Translations under genes and position numbers: made by a program
Source of the DNA: Lichenostomus cassidix
Taxonomy: Eukaryota > Chordata > Aves > Passeriformes > Meliphagidae
DNA: 64,000 nucleotides
Assembly: GCA_008360975.2 (NCBI GenBank)
Contig: CM039184.1
Span: forward strand, 31,483,797-31,547,796
Direction: 5' to 3'
Shown: positions 1-13,539 of the stretch, one piece after another
How the letters are laid out: each line of letters starts with the position of its first letter
How positions within the stretch are numbered: the stretch's first letter is position 1
Notes under the pieces: generated by a model
The model's database searches: none
What the model saw: only the letters and a program-made list of their open reading frames with translations
What the model was told of the DNA's origin: nothing

Positions 1-3000
1 GCAGGAGCACAAAACAAGCAAAGCACTCAAAACTGCAAAGGACATGTTGGAAAGGGGATTACCAATATAGCATTTGATAAAAGACTTACAAAATAGTATG
101 ACAAAGGATACAAATGTAAGATGAAGCCAAAGAAATAAAAGTGTAAAGTATTAATCCTTCATTAGAAAACCTGCCTAGACATCTCCCTTTCAACTGCCCG
201 ATAAATATCCTAGAAATTAAATTCACCAAGGAGGAGAATTTCGAGGTTACTGTATGCAAAAATAGCACCACCAAACAATCAGGCTTACTTTAACCAGAGG
301 CTAAAATTACATTGAAACCTTTAACTGACTGCATTTTCTTAATAATACATAGCCTCCCAGCAATTAAAATCAAGCCTTGTCCAATAAGTAAATTGTATGC
401 TAATGTAATTTCAAGGCAATGGAAGAAATAAATATAAATAAATCAGTAAAAGTACATCAAGTATCCATCATGAAATACACAGTGTTTCAATGCATGGTAG
501 ACAGCTGTACTTGCTCACTTGAGCATCTGTGCTAAAATTTATATGTCTGTGTTCCCAAGCACATGTCTATCCCTGCCTTAAGGAGAGGCTGGCTCCAGCA
601 GAACCCTTGGAAGGGAAGGCCACTAATGTCCTCAGGGAGTTTCTGAATGTGTTCAGGGTAGGAAAAGCTGCTGAGCTGACAAGCAATATCCAGCCTGAAG
701 GCTGGAGCTCACGCACAGGTTAAAAGGCAGCAGAAGATGAATCTGATAGCAAGGCCATGAACACAGAGGAAAGAGCTTCTCTGGTTCAGAGGGGAAAGGA
801 TCAAATTTTGATGCTGTTCAGAAAGTATCGAGCTAATTGAACTGAAACTCAAAGGTAAGTTCCAGTCTACAGGGACAAAATGGGAAGCACATTAGACTCT
901 CAGTTTTTGTTGTTTCTTCACTGCTTTGACTTCTTTTAATTTTGAAAGTCAACACTCTTAGACTTCTGTTTTGGAATAAAATTTATTTTTGAATCTATAC
1001 CCGTTTGGTCCCTTTGGGGACTTTCTCCAAGAGGAAGTTTAAGCACACCTGTTCTGCAGCAGTAGACAAAGCACTTTATTAGTTAATATGTGCACAGGTA
1101 GAGAGGAAGGCTACAGCTGCAGCAATGTGCTCACGAAGGACAAAAAAATCATATCCCTTACAAAATCATGACAATGAAGGTAGAGACTATCAAAATGTTT
1201 CTGTTGTTGATGTGATGCTCAGGTAAAATCACAATTGCACCTCACTGTCACAGAACAAGGAGACAGAGTAAAAATTAACTGACTTCTCACTCTATTCTAT
1301 TGCTTCCATCACATTTATGGTTTTTTCCAGGTAGCTAAAATATAATTTGTTATGTTTTCCTACTCACAATACTGGAAATAGCACTGTTAGCACTTTCATT
1401 GCCCTGTAAATATATTTTTTGCAAATATCATACTCTGACATAAATCCTACAATATTGGTTTCTTTAATACCTTACTAATTGATTTATGCTTAAACAGATA
1501 TACTTCCTTCAATTTTTATGCCTTTTTTGTTGTTTTTTTAGCTTGCTAACCTCACTTTCTTTTGTGTTGTTTGATTTCCATTATTTTCCCTCTTATCCTT
1601 TTCGAATAACTTCATTTCACATTCAGTGAAGTTGTTAAGCCTGGATCATACCTTTTCCCTGACTACTGTGAACAAAACCAGAAAAATTAATTTTTATCCA
1701 CCCATTTTCTACTTTATTTTTTCATCCTCTCATCTTTCCTGACAAACACAGTACAATTCTTACCTGTGTTTCCTTTCTGTGCACAAACATAAATAACGCA
1801 GAATTTGGTTTAACAACAAAGACATAAACAAAACACATTACAAGAAAGCCACTAGCTGCTGTGTACATCCTTGTTCTTTATTTCAGTCAGCTTTTACATC
1901 TTTTGACTCAAAATTCCTTCTTTTTCTCTCTTTTAAAAAATTATAATATGCACATGCCAACTGAGCTCCCTGCCACTTCTTGTTAAAGAATTAAGGAAAA
2001 TCCCATCTACTTTTTCTTTTTGAAGACAAGTTCATTGGACTCCTGACCTCTGCAGAGAAAAATCTCCCTGACTGCTTCTTTATTTCTTTTCAAATTTTCA
2101 GGAAGATTCTACTGGGAACTCAAAACCAAGTCATCCCCAATTAACTGATACAGCTGGTTAATCTTTTGGTATTCAACATTGCACTGTCTCTATGAAAATA
2201 AAGACACTTTATTTTGCTAGTTAGAATGTATCACATTAGCAATCTAAGAAATTATTACCATGGCATAATTCTCCAATTGTGTTTTCTGTTTGTGTTTACT
2301 GTTTTCCTCTCGCAAGACTATTTTGACCCTTTTTTCCTTTTGTGAAGGTGAGATTAGGTTATAATTTCCCTGTTGAAGAGTTGTGAGAAGAACTCCCAAT
2401 TGCCACCACCTCACCATTGTTCTCTTAGGTGCAGCACAGGGAAATGCTAGAAGGAGAGTGCATTGCCCATTAGCTTTTCAGAGCAAACACATGATATGTT
2501 ATAAAGGAGTAGTAAACTGAGCCAACTAATATGTTTATGCTCTTCATACTTCTAACAGTGGCATGCCTTTCTCTAGTTGAGGCTTCTTCCTCTTTTATTT
2601 CAGTTTGTGTATTAAAATGACATTTGGCAACCGAGCGCTTAGTAAGCCCCTGTTTTATACTTGCTTGAATTCTTCTCTTGTTTCAGCATTCTTAGAATAA
2701 TTTATCCAAAATCAAATGGTTGCATTTTTTTTTACTAAAATAAAGCTTTTTTGCTAAATGACTTTCTTTATCGATATCCTCACTTCCGTATTAGAGTTGG
2801 GTGAGCAAAATGTATTAGTTTTATTCAATCCAGCTAAATGCTTAATTTCTTGGTTGGCTTTTAAGTTCACACCTTAAATAAAAATTAAACAACTAACAGC
2901 TCAATTAAACAGACACTTGAATTTTGCTAAAGAGTGATTTGGCATTGATGATAATTGGCATAGAAATATAATTTAAGAAGCAAATAATTGTATTCTTGTT

Positions 3001-4044
3001 TAATAAAACTTAATGAATAGAGAAATAAACAACCTTAGCTAAACAATTAAAATAGTGCTACTAAAGAAGAGAGATTGAGAATCTGTAGGAGATGGTGAGA
3101 AAATTTTCTGCATTAGTAGTATAAATCAAAACCAAAAATAAGCAGCAGGATAAATCATATATACCATGATCTACCTTTCTTTTTCTTTTTGTTTGAGAGT
3201 AATATTTTATATACCTTCACCATAACATTTTAGGAGAACTTCTGTAGTAAGATATGAACTGAATGTAATTTGAAATTCCACAGACTTCCATTTTTTTCTA
3301 ATAGAGTAACAGCCAAAGAGAGCCATAATTATAATTTACACAAGTGAAAATGAGAGGGACAGAAAGTGTATTTAGCAATCTTTTCAGTAATGGCTGTTCA
3401 GAGAGACAACAATTACAGAGCAGGTAAGAGGTTGCATGTGCTGGGAAAGATGAAGCTTCTAAACATAAAAATAAGTAAAAACCAGCAAAAGTAGAGCTAA
3501 TTTTCTATAATGGTTTTCCAAAAAGAACAAGTACCTAACACCTTTGTGCACAGCATTTAGTTCAAGGTTATACACTGGACACACAGACTAAAAATAACTG
3601 CAGGCAAACAAGAGCTGTAAAGATCAGTTTTAAATAGTTAATTTTAAAATGCTTTGTGGACTTTCTCTTATACTACTCTGACTAACGGACTTGCTAATTA
3701 AAATCCACTTTGTATTAAAAAATAATGAGAGCACAGATTTAATAGAAATTGGTAGCAAAGAGGGGAGTCTATTAACAGGAACATGAACAAACAGAAAAAT
3801 ATAATGTATTGAGCTTAAAAAGAGATTTTAAACTTGTCAGAAATCTCTCCTAGGGTGGAACCCTACTATTATTTCAGTGAAGTCTGGCAGCATTTATAAC
3901 TGTTGTTTCAATTTAAGATTAAATCTAAGTTTCAATTCAAGATTCTTATTTTTCTACATGATCCATTATATTAAAAACTAATTATCATTCCATGATGTTA
4001 AAAAAATATTAAATTCTATGTATGCAGAGTTTTCTCCACAGTTT
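1..4044. other. AT-rich intergenic or intronic DNA, no gene seen
   Basis: I see no conserved coding exon or RNA gene in this stretch. The open frames are short and unrecognisable. Positions about 555-860 are visibly richer in G+C than the flanks and end in a good match to a vertebrate splice donor (AAAG|GTAAGT, cut after 854). No matching acceptor or conserved protein goes with it. The rest is AT-rich with short T and A runs. Confidence 0.7.
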
Positions 4045-4165
4045 ATGGTACACTGGGCTCAGTATTGAGCCTTGGGGGACACCACTTGTGAGAGACCCTA
4101 ACTAGAACCTGTGGCACTGATGACAACCCTCTGGGATCTCCCATTCAGCCAGTTCTCAATTTCAA
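4045..4165 (-). mobile_element. CR1 LINE fragment (reverse-transcriptase region)
   Basis: Read on the minus strand, this segment translates to S-G-V-P-Q-G-S-I-L-S-P, the conserved palm-domain motif (consensus SGVPQGS.LGP) of CR1-type non-LTR reverse transcriptases. The upstream codons on that strand continue as CR1-like RT sequence (T-G-W at the start of the fragment). Only about 120 bp are recognisable and the frame does not stay open, so this is a dead, 5'- and 3'-truncated relic. The boundaries are approximate. Confidence 0.82.
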
Positions 4166-5627
4166 TTTTCCTTCACAGTAATAAAAAATTTAAAAAACAA
4201 GAATAAGCCTTTTCAAGGCTGTGTGGATACCACAATTACACACATATCATAATTAATGCACTTGCATGTCCCTGAAGGCTCAGAGATATTTGGTTGCACC
4301 TCTGATCTCAACATTCCCAATTTGTCAGTGCTGTTGTGATTACCTTGTGGTATCTTCCATAAAAATCAGATCTTGAATTTAATTCCATGGAAGTGTTTGA
4401 GGCAATACCTTTTTCCACAGAAAAATATTCCTTCTTTCTATTCAATTTTTGGTCTTTAAAGTACACAAACAATAAACAATTATAAGCTTTTTATAGAAAC
4501 AATAAAGACATAAAGCACACCTAAGCTATTTTAACATAAACATTATGACATTAAAGTTTTCCTTTATACTGCATGTTTAAAAAAAATTACCAGAGACCAG
4601 AAACACCTCTGTTATTCTTGTATTGACTTTTTTTTTTTTTAAATCTCATCCAGCACAGCAGTGAAATGATTTAAACTCAGGTCTGTTGAGTGCAAAATGT
4701 GTTGTGGATTTTTCTTTTTTAAAAAATATCAATCCCAGAGTATGAAAAATGGGAAAAAGAATTTGAAATGATTGCTTAGCATGAAAATGCTGCCTACTTT
4801 AGTTCACCAATCCTCTGTTGTCTCCAGGGTCACTTTGAGTCCCTTTGGGTTTGGGGCTCAGATTTCAGTGAATTTCTGAAGTTAATGCCTTTTAGTCACA
4901 GAGGTGTTTTGTCTTTTTCTTCTCAGATATAAGGAATGTGATTGCTTTAAGAGAGAAAAAACCCTCAACATTTTACAGTGTTTGAGTAAAACAACCGATT
5001 GCAGAGTGAAGAGTTCAGAGCTTTTGCTTTGGAGGATGTTACTACATTCTACATTTTATAGCAAGTGTATCAACTGATGAACAATTCTGGTGAGTACTGA
5101 ATGGGTAGAAGATGCATATGCTGAGAATATAAATGCAGAAATAATGTTCTGCCCTTTCTTGTTACAAAGGTCAGAGTTTAAGAAAATAGCAAGCTGATCT
5201 AAAGTTATGAGTCAGTGTCCATTCACTCCAGTGCTACTCTGCAAATGGAACAGAGAAGGGATACCATACAGGAATGACAATGTGTTTTATGATTTTTGCT
5301 GAAATCTTATGCCCCTAATTACAGAGGACTGTCTTTCTTGTTTAGTTCAGACTAATGTCCTTTGAGTCTTACATTATTTTACTCACAACTATGCCCACCA
5401 CACACTTAGAAGTGCCAAATAAGGTAAAGTAAATGATATTATCATAGTAGCTGCTGATTTCTAAAAAATCTGAGAAGGCTTAAAATTGCAATACAAAAAT
5501 ATGGAAGCAAAGAATATCTAAAAGAATACCTAAAAGCCTGAGTGAACACATAGTGCTATCAATAGAAAAATATACATTTACATTAATGAAACTGGATCAG
5601 ACTCTATATCTGACTTCAAGCCTTCAG

Positions 5628-5668
5628 AAAAAAAAAAAAAAAAAAGAAAAAAAAGAAAAAAAGAAAAG
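5628..5668. repeat. A-rich tract
   Basis: A run of 18 A is followed by (A)nG interruptions, giving about 41 bp that are almost all A. It could be the decayed tail of a retrotransposed sequence, but I recognise no element or gene immediately upstream. It is best treated as a simple repeat. Confidence 0.85.
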
Positions 5669-8460
5669 GACATTTGATGCTATTTATGTTGATGCAAACT
5701 GACCTGAAAAAAACTAGGTCCTGTGCCAAAAACAATTCAAAGTGCAAGCTAATTGAAAAATATTTTATAAAAGGATTTGAAACTGAAAATAGCCAAGATT
5801 AAGAAAAACATTCTATTATTTTTATGTGCAGATTTACGGTACTAAGAACCAAGCTCATGAGAGAGAAAAAAATACAGAAAACCCTTTCAGGAATGGATTA
5901 GTAGTTCAGAAATAGGCCTTTGAAAACTCCAAATCCTGCAGGATGATTAATTATTCTGTAGCTCACCATGAAGTATTTTTAGCTGCTTTAACAAAGACAG
6001 AAAATTGCTGCCTTGTCTACTGAGTGCTGCAAGAAGATGAAGATTATGAAATGTTTCTGAAGTACATAATTTCAGAAGTACTTGAAGTAAACAGTCATTG
6101 CTTTTGCTATGCTACTTGGATTTTTGGACCAAGATTAACCTTTTATATTCATTACTTCAGGGCATTAAATGTCTCCCTACTTGACATTATAAATTTAAAA
6201 GAAGTTCATCTTCCCTTTGACTTTAATACCTGTGGGTTTATGAAGAGGAATGGGATCATTAGGAGGAGTTTTTAATTTTTGCCCATAGACTACCACAGTT
6301 ATCTTGAAAGGTCTCTCGCAAATAAAAATTCTTTTTAGCTCTTCCCCAGATTCCACAAATGTACAGACTCAATCCTCCTACACATTTCAATCCAAAGCAC
6401 AGGCCTTAAACTCACAGAAAATCCACAGGCAATTTTTTTCAAAAATTAATTTTTTCAAACTCTCAGCCTCAATCTTGGTCTAAGAACCTTATCCTTTAAA
6501 AAATAGATTTTTCCAGGAACCAGACCCAACTATTTCTGTAAAATTCTAGGGAACCAGTTTATTTTTTTTAATAAAGTAAAATAATTCAGTTTGAAGTAAT
6601 CTACAGTTATCTAGTCCAAACACACTTAACTACTTTTAAACACAACTTAAATACTATTTTAAACACATTTAACTATTTTTAGAATGCAAGTAAACCCATC
6701 TTATAAAAAGCACAAGTACTTACCTAATATGAAGAAAATACAACAAAATCAATGGAACTGAATGGGACTTGAAGTGAAGCAGGTGTAGAAGTCCACATTG
6801 CTTGGCCTGTATCAAAAAGAGGAAAAAGCCCTGTAATTAGGGCAATTTCCATGCAATGCAAAACTTTCATTAAGAGATCTGATAAGAGTTTTAACATGTA
6901 TGTAATACCAGGTTATAAATAGTAAAAGTATTTATCAGTGTTTTACATATACCATAAGTGATAATTAGGAAAACAATGTTGCAAAGTACAATAAGCTTAA
7001 AATAAATACTTGATTCTAACTTCCAACAACTGCACTCAGAATCTGCAATTCCAGTGTCTCTAATGAGAGACAGGTTTTTGTGATTACATAATCACAAAAA
7101 TGTAATGAGCCTTTTAAATATTCTGTGCTAACTTCCTAATATTTATTGTTACTTTTATTTTACAATATCTTACATACCAAGAAACATACAACATCTGTAA
7201 AACCTGAATAAAGGATATTGTCACAAGGCCTACTCCATTAGTCATGAACTCTACAGTGTTCTAAGAATTGATCCACTATACAGAACTAATATAAATAGCA
7301 ATTTAACAGAAAGAAGCTGCTTAGAGAGACTTGTAATGGAATTGGCAATGAACTTCTTTTGTTGAATAAAAAATCTCTGAGATTTTAGTATAAGGTGAAT
7401 ATTCTGACAGTAATTGCATATGTGGCATGGCAGGGATCCCATGTACAGTCCTGTTATTGCCTTGACAATAAGTCATTAGCAGTTCAAAGAGAATTTGAGA
7501 AACGACATTAAGTCAACATATGAAAGCTACTTCACAAACTGAAAAAAATGAAGACACATAACTCAGCTAAAATATAAATTAGAAAGCAATGGCTTAAGAA
7601 AATAACAAACTGTTACTGAAGGGACTAAATCTTTCACTGCTTAAGGGAAAAGAAGAGATTAAGAGGTCCATGGTGTAGGAAGACTGACAAGGTCTTAGGA
7701 GAGGAGAAAAGGAAGAAGTAAAATAAAAGAAAGAAAAAAGAAACATGATAGTACAAAATATTTAACCTTGAAACAATCTCTTAAGGAAACCAGAAGAAAT
7801 TATATCATTTGCAACATTTAATTAATATGCTTCAATGAAAGCACTACAAGAAGTATTGCTCCTACCTCCCTCCCCTGGAATGCAAATAGAAACAAGACTG
7901 CTTTCCTTTCTGCAGCAGCTATTATTTTGCTCTAGTAAAATGTCCCAAGGCCTAGTAGTAATATCAGAAACTACTAGACTGGAGAAATTAGATGGGAAAA
8001 AAAAAAAAAGAGAGAGAATAATAAATTATAAGAAAATGTTGCTATTATACCTTAGATACCTATTACATCCATCAGCAAGGTTTCAGGCAAGAATAAATCC
8101 TTCCAATATTTCAGACACACAAATTTCCTGTATAAAAGTTGTTGGTAATTATCAGGGACACTGAAAAGAGAGAGAATTCCTGCTATATACTGGTATTTTT
8201 GAGTGCCTGAAGCATAGTGGGCAAAGCACAATGAATACATGCTGATTACTTAACTACCTTTTTCTTCCTTTTGTAAGTTGAGGCTCTGCTGGCATATTGT
8301 AATGCAGCTCATTCACTGAAAATCCACAGAAATGAGTCAAAGGTGATTATTCTCACAAACTCCAAAGGACAAAAAATACACATGAAGCATTACTCAGCTT
8401 CTCAAGCCTTTCAAGATGTACCTGCAATCAGCATACCACCAAGAAAACTAACTTAGAGCA

Positions 8461-8507
8461 GCAGGAGCAGGTGTATTTAGCAGGAACAGGTGTATTTAGC
8501 AGCAACA
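8461..8507. repeat. 19-bp tandem repeat, about 2.4 copies
   Basis: Unit one is 8461-8479 and unit two is 8480-8498, differing at one position (gcaggaGcagg versus gcaggaAcagg). A partial third unit starts at 8499. This is a minisatellite-like local duplication. Confidence 0.88.
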
Positions 8508-11239
8508 TAGAATAAATATCAAATAGAAAACTTCTTATGGATGTTCTCAACTCAGTTGTCATCACTAGCCATTAGAGCAGCTGTTTACATAGAAAAGTGA
8601 TAGCAGGAAAGTATTTTTAGCTGCCTTGGGGGATACAGCAATGGGAAACAGCAGAGCCAACGCTGTACGGTGTGTCAAGACTGCCTGGTGTACCAGCTTG
8701 CCTGGTGTCAAACTGCTGCCACACTGCTGTTTGAAAACCATTGCCATAGAAAGAAATGTTTTACTCTAGTCAATATTTCTTGTTACCTTTTGTCTTTTAT
8801 CACTGATTCTCAGTTACACTTACAGCTAGTACTTCAGTAACATCTTTGTTTTAGTTTAACACAACCAGTCACAACATCAGTGAAATGTGACTGTTAATTT
8901 CAAGCCTCTCATAGTTCATTATTTCTTCCCTATTCTAAATTACCTTACAAAAAAGAATATTTCAGATAATTTTATTACTCTTAAATGTTTAATTTTATTT
9001 CTCTTAAATGTTATTCTCTCCCCCAAAATATTCTGACAGGGTTGCCTGTGGTTGCAGAGATGGATGGCCTCTCTTTCCTAAACTTTGGGGTGACATGAGT
9101 CCTTCCTGATTTGTGAGGGTTGTGTATGTAAAAACTTTGTGACCCTCTTACATGACATGTCCTTACATGACATCATGCCCCAGGCAACAGTAATGAAGGC
9201 AGAGAGGAAATAATAGAAGAATCTATAAACTTATACTGATACTTGGACATTTTTACATGATCTGTTTTGCCACTTGGATTGTTCATCTATTATATTTCAC
9301 CATAATTGTCTAATTATTCCTATAAAGAGGCTCTTCTATGTTCTTTTTAATTGCCTCCACTAAAATTCAATTTCCATTTTGTGATCAATTTCCATTTTGA
9401 CTTAATATCTCCTTCAATAATTAAAAAAAGCCTACAGTTCAGGAAGTACTTATAAAGCTCCATGTAAAACAGTAAGTATTTGTCCCTGAGAAGGATCATC
9501 ACTGACAGGAGTTTAACTACACTTATTTTAAAAGTCACACAGAGCTGAGATCTTTCTTTACTTGTTCTTTGCAAATAAAGGGATACACTCAAGAGTATGT
9601 GATAACCCCTACAGCATTGTAACTTAGAGTAAGACAAGGCATAGCAGGAGGTAAAAAATAGTGTTATCAGCCATGAAATTTTAATTTTTTATTAAACAGT
9701 AGCACAGAAATCTCTGAAATCAATAAAAATTTTCCATGTGTCAAATTATATTGTCATATCTGCATAGAGCAAAGAATGAAAAAGGGACTATATGACCATC
9801 AGAAAGAGTTGGTCCGGACTGCACATTTTCATAGGCAGCAATATTTGAATGTGCTGAATTTGGAAAATGATGAAACACAAAAAATTCTGAACTTCTGAGG
9901 GCTATTAGATATAAACTCTTTGAGTTGTATTAGAAACATTGCTTGTTAAATTTGAACTGATGCACTGGAAATGAAAGTAGGGAAAGGCATTAGGTAAAGC
10001 TTAATATTGCAGGATCAGATGACAGTACACCTTGTTAGGTCAACATTTTGTACCTAAGTGCTGCCTGATGCATTTCTGCACTTGAGGACTAGTATCTAAA
10101 GGAAATTGGAGTGCTATCTACTTGTGTTGTGAAATCACTAGTTTACAAATCACTGCAAAAATAAATGTTTACAAAAAAACAGTGTAAACCACAAGTCTTT
10201 GTTTAGCTGGCCAAATACTAAGGAAAGTAAGAATGTTATCAAAAGGTAAAAACAGCAAATAAATATATCAGTGTAATACAAACTATTTCTCATGCCAAAA
10301 TTTTTGGTAGCAACATTTACAATAATTGAAGAATTGACTGAACAAATAGAATATATCAATAGAAATATCAATAGAAATTGATATAAAATATTTTCAAGTC
10401 TTATGCTTCCCTTGAAATCTAAATCAATAATATTTTGTTCTCTGTTATTTTACCCCAGTAAGGTTGTGAGATAGCCTCAAGAGACTCAAAAAAGAATGTG
10501 CTCTCTTTCAGTTGGTACAACTTGTTAGTCTCTTTTCTTCACAAAAGTTTTTTCCTGTACAAAGTAAACCCCCGAAGAAAATTCTAACCTCATTTAATCC
10601 TTTCAATACCTTGATAACCTGCCCTGCAGTATTTTATCTTTATCACAGTCATGGAAGAAAGCGCTTTGGTCTGCAACTTTTCACGGAAACAAAATTGCAC
10701 CTCAGACTTGTAGTATGAGACATGACACAGTAATGTGTGAACCATGAATTATTGAAAAAGTAAAAGGAACCCTGAAAGAGAATCTCTTTTCCAAAGGCAA
10801 AAGTTCAGTCCAGGTTTGCAGTCTGGATACCCTAAACATCAAAGCCAGCCAAAACATGACCTACAGGGAGATGTGTCAGGATTATCTCAGGTCACTTCCT
10901 GACAATCAAAATTTCTACTGAGCCCAATTGTAACATGAATTTTTCACTGAGAAAACAAAACAGATAGTTCCATCTTCACGTTTAACACCTTTAAATAAAT
11001 TTTCCTCTTTTATCCCCACTCCAAATATGACCCAAACTAATGATACAGTAAGTGGGAAAAAAAACAAACGAAAAATGCCCCCCCAAAAGCACACAAAACT
11101 CCACGCCTCTACCCTTACACTCCTAGCCTGAAAAAAAAAAAAAGACAATACTCTTGGGAGAAAGCAATCACAGACCCTACATTTTTAAATATTAAAATTA
11201 GTAAGTAAAGTTAAAGTATTTAAAATATGTATAATATCT

Positions 11240-12010
11240 GGCGAAAACCAGTGGACTGAAAGGTTAAGGTAGTCCATCCCCTCCAGAGCTCACCAGGAGA
11301 ATCTGCTCCAGTTTCATTTCCAGGCCTCACCAGGAATGAAGCTGAACACCACCCCACCATAGGAACACACAAGGTGTGTGCAGACACTGCTGCCTGCAAA
11401 CAGATCAACAGACAGGAGAAGAGCATTGGCACAGGCACTCAATTAAAACAGGGATTGCCTGAGTAATCACCCAGTCCCTTTGGGAAAGGCCTCTCTGGAA
11501 AAATTCTATCCCAGATCTCACCAGTGCTTGACTCCCAGGTTCTCCATCTCTCTGGGGTCCTGCAATCAGATCTAAAATCTCCAACTAACCAGCTCCAAGA
11601 CCCTTGGTATCCCCATTAACCCAGATCTTCCTGCTTGTCAGACAGTCTGCTTCGGTTTGCTGCTCGGTCATATGTGCAGAATAGAGACCACACTGAGACA
11701 GAAAATGGTAAAAAACAGAGGTTGACCAGGAAAGGAGGGGTGATCAGCTGCAGGGTTGGTGAGACAAGCACACTGACCCAGAGCCTGTTTACATGTCCCC
11801 AGCCTCTTTTATGCCCTTTCTCTCTGTTTCTCTGCATTTGTTCCATACCAGTTCATCTCTGCCTCTCCACTGTGAAGCTTTTTTCTTATCAAATATTTGA
11901 TAATTTCTGAGCAATCCTCAAATTCTTCAAAGCCAGAATGCCCCTCTCCACCCTTTTCCAATTTTCTCTGAATACATCCTGTCCACCTTTCTGCAGTCAT
12001 CCCCTTAGTT
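11240..12010. other. Unclassified GC-richer block, possible degraded LTR
   Basis: About 770 bp stand out from the AT-rich flanks by higher G+C and by several overlapping open frames on both strands (for example 11616-11846 minus and 11635-11910 plus), none of them recognisable. Read on the minus strand, a TATA-like CATAAAAG near 11808 is followed by polypyrimidine-rich sequence, which resembles an LTR promoter arrangement. I could find neither TG...CA termini nor a target-site duplication. It may be an old LTR, another repeat family, or simply a local compositional island. Confidence 0.35.
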
Positions 12011-12191
12011 TGTGTTGACCCCTATCAATCTTGCTCCTTTTAGTACTTAATTCTGAGGAGCTGAGATTCCCAAGTCATTATTGCTTCTCTGATCACTAGT
12101 TGCTCTTTGTTGCTATTTTGAACAGCAATTAGTCAGATATCCTTTCTCTTCTCAGCATTTCTCCAGTGAACAGTAGAGTGCGAGCACTCTA

Positions 12192-12252
12192 TTTAATGGT
12201 TTTATATAATTTAATATAATATAATAATATAATTATATAATTTAATGGTTTT
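12192..12252. repeat. A/T island flanked by 12-bp direct repeats
   Basis: The 12-mer tttaatggtttt occurs at 12192-12203 and again at 12241-12252. Between the copies lie 37 bp made only of A and T, with TATAAT-type repeats and self-complementary stretches. Slippage of an AT repeat is the simplest origin. Confidence 0.85.
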
Positions 12253-13502
12253 CTCTCCTACTAAATTCCTTGATGTTTTTACATAGTGAAGTTTAAAACC
12301 AAACTCCCTCAAACTGCACAATGCATTCAGGCTTTCTATAAGCTATCCAAGAGGTAACAAACGGTAGAAAATTAGTGACAGATAGAAATATGCAATTCAA
12401 ATGTTGTGTAAATACAAGCATTAGGGACTTCAAAGACTTTGAAAATGCATTTAATACATTCAACATAAATCCATTTAAGTAGAAACAAGCTGACACAAAT
12501 AATGGTAATACTTAGCAAAATAATGGTTATATAACAAACACAAAACCAGCAAAACTTTCATGCGATGGTTGTAATTTAAAATTTGTTATAGTAACTAACA
12601 AAAAGTTTGATACAAATACTGTATCACATATATCTCAGTGTGCAAATAATTAATATAAAGGGATTTTTCCTCCATATAATTAAAAAAATCTTTTTTACTG
12701 ACATCATGCTTCTGAACCACAGATTATGAATTTACTTCAAATTTATTATCCCAGATTAGTGTATTTGTGACTAATAAAAGAAAGCAATCTGTTGTTAAGT
12801 GCTTTAATTTGCATGGAAGATAGTAAAGGGATTTATGCATTTGATCTAAACCCCAAAGTCCAGAACTAGAAAGAGAAAGAAAATTATATTAAAGTAAAAT
12901 CAAAGATGGACTCTTAAGCCTTTTCCCTAAAACTTCTTCCTTACTTTTACCTTGAGATGGATTTTTTATATGTTCCTTCAAGTAAGCATTACAATAACTC
13001 CTCCTATATATTTTTCAAGAAGAAAGTGAGCAGTCAGTTACTTAAAAAAAAAAAAAAAGAAAATATCTTAAATATCTTATAGATGCCATAGAAATTCTTA
13101 AAAATGCCATATAAATTCTAGTTTGTCATTTTTTTACCCTAAAATTATAACCTTAAATATTTGCTACATTTTTCTGAGAGAAAAAAAAATTATATTCTTT
13201 TTAAAATATACTGTAATCATGGATTTTTTTTTTTTTAGTACAACAGTACTTTTCTCAAATTTTTAATACTAATTCTTGTATATCAGGCTCATAACTTCAA
13301 GTGCTTTGGGACTTTCCAAGGTGAGCCTTGGAAATGTTGAATGAGTGTCTATACGTGAAGAAAAGACTTCATCTACCATTAACACTGGCTTCCAGCTTTA
13401 AAATGATAGAAAATTTGGGGGTTTAGGTAATGTCTCAAAATTGAAACTGTATTATCCTCATGAAGTAACATTTTAAGATAGGACCAGATCAGAAAATACA
13501 TA

Positions 13503-13539
13503 CCAATTCAAAACACACATGCATCCAATTCAAAACACA
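13503..13539. repeat. 16-bp repeat at 21-bp spacing
   Basis: The 16-mer ccaattcaaaacacac is present twice with exact sequence, starting at 13503 and 13524. It is a short local duplication. Confidence 0.85.

Larger units (their letters stand above)
4166..11239. other. AT-rich DNA without recognisable genes
   Basis: This stretch holds simple repeats (an A-rich tract at 5628-5668 and a 19-bp tandem repeat at 8461-8507, listed separately) and unremarkable AT-rich sequence. Open frames of up to about 109 codons occur, for example at 7835-8164 on the plus strand. They show no familiar domain and several overlap open frames on the other strand, as expected by chance. Confidence 0.65.
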
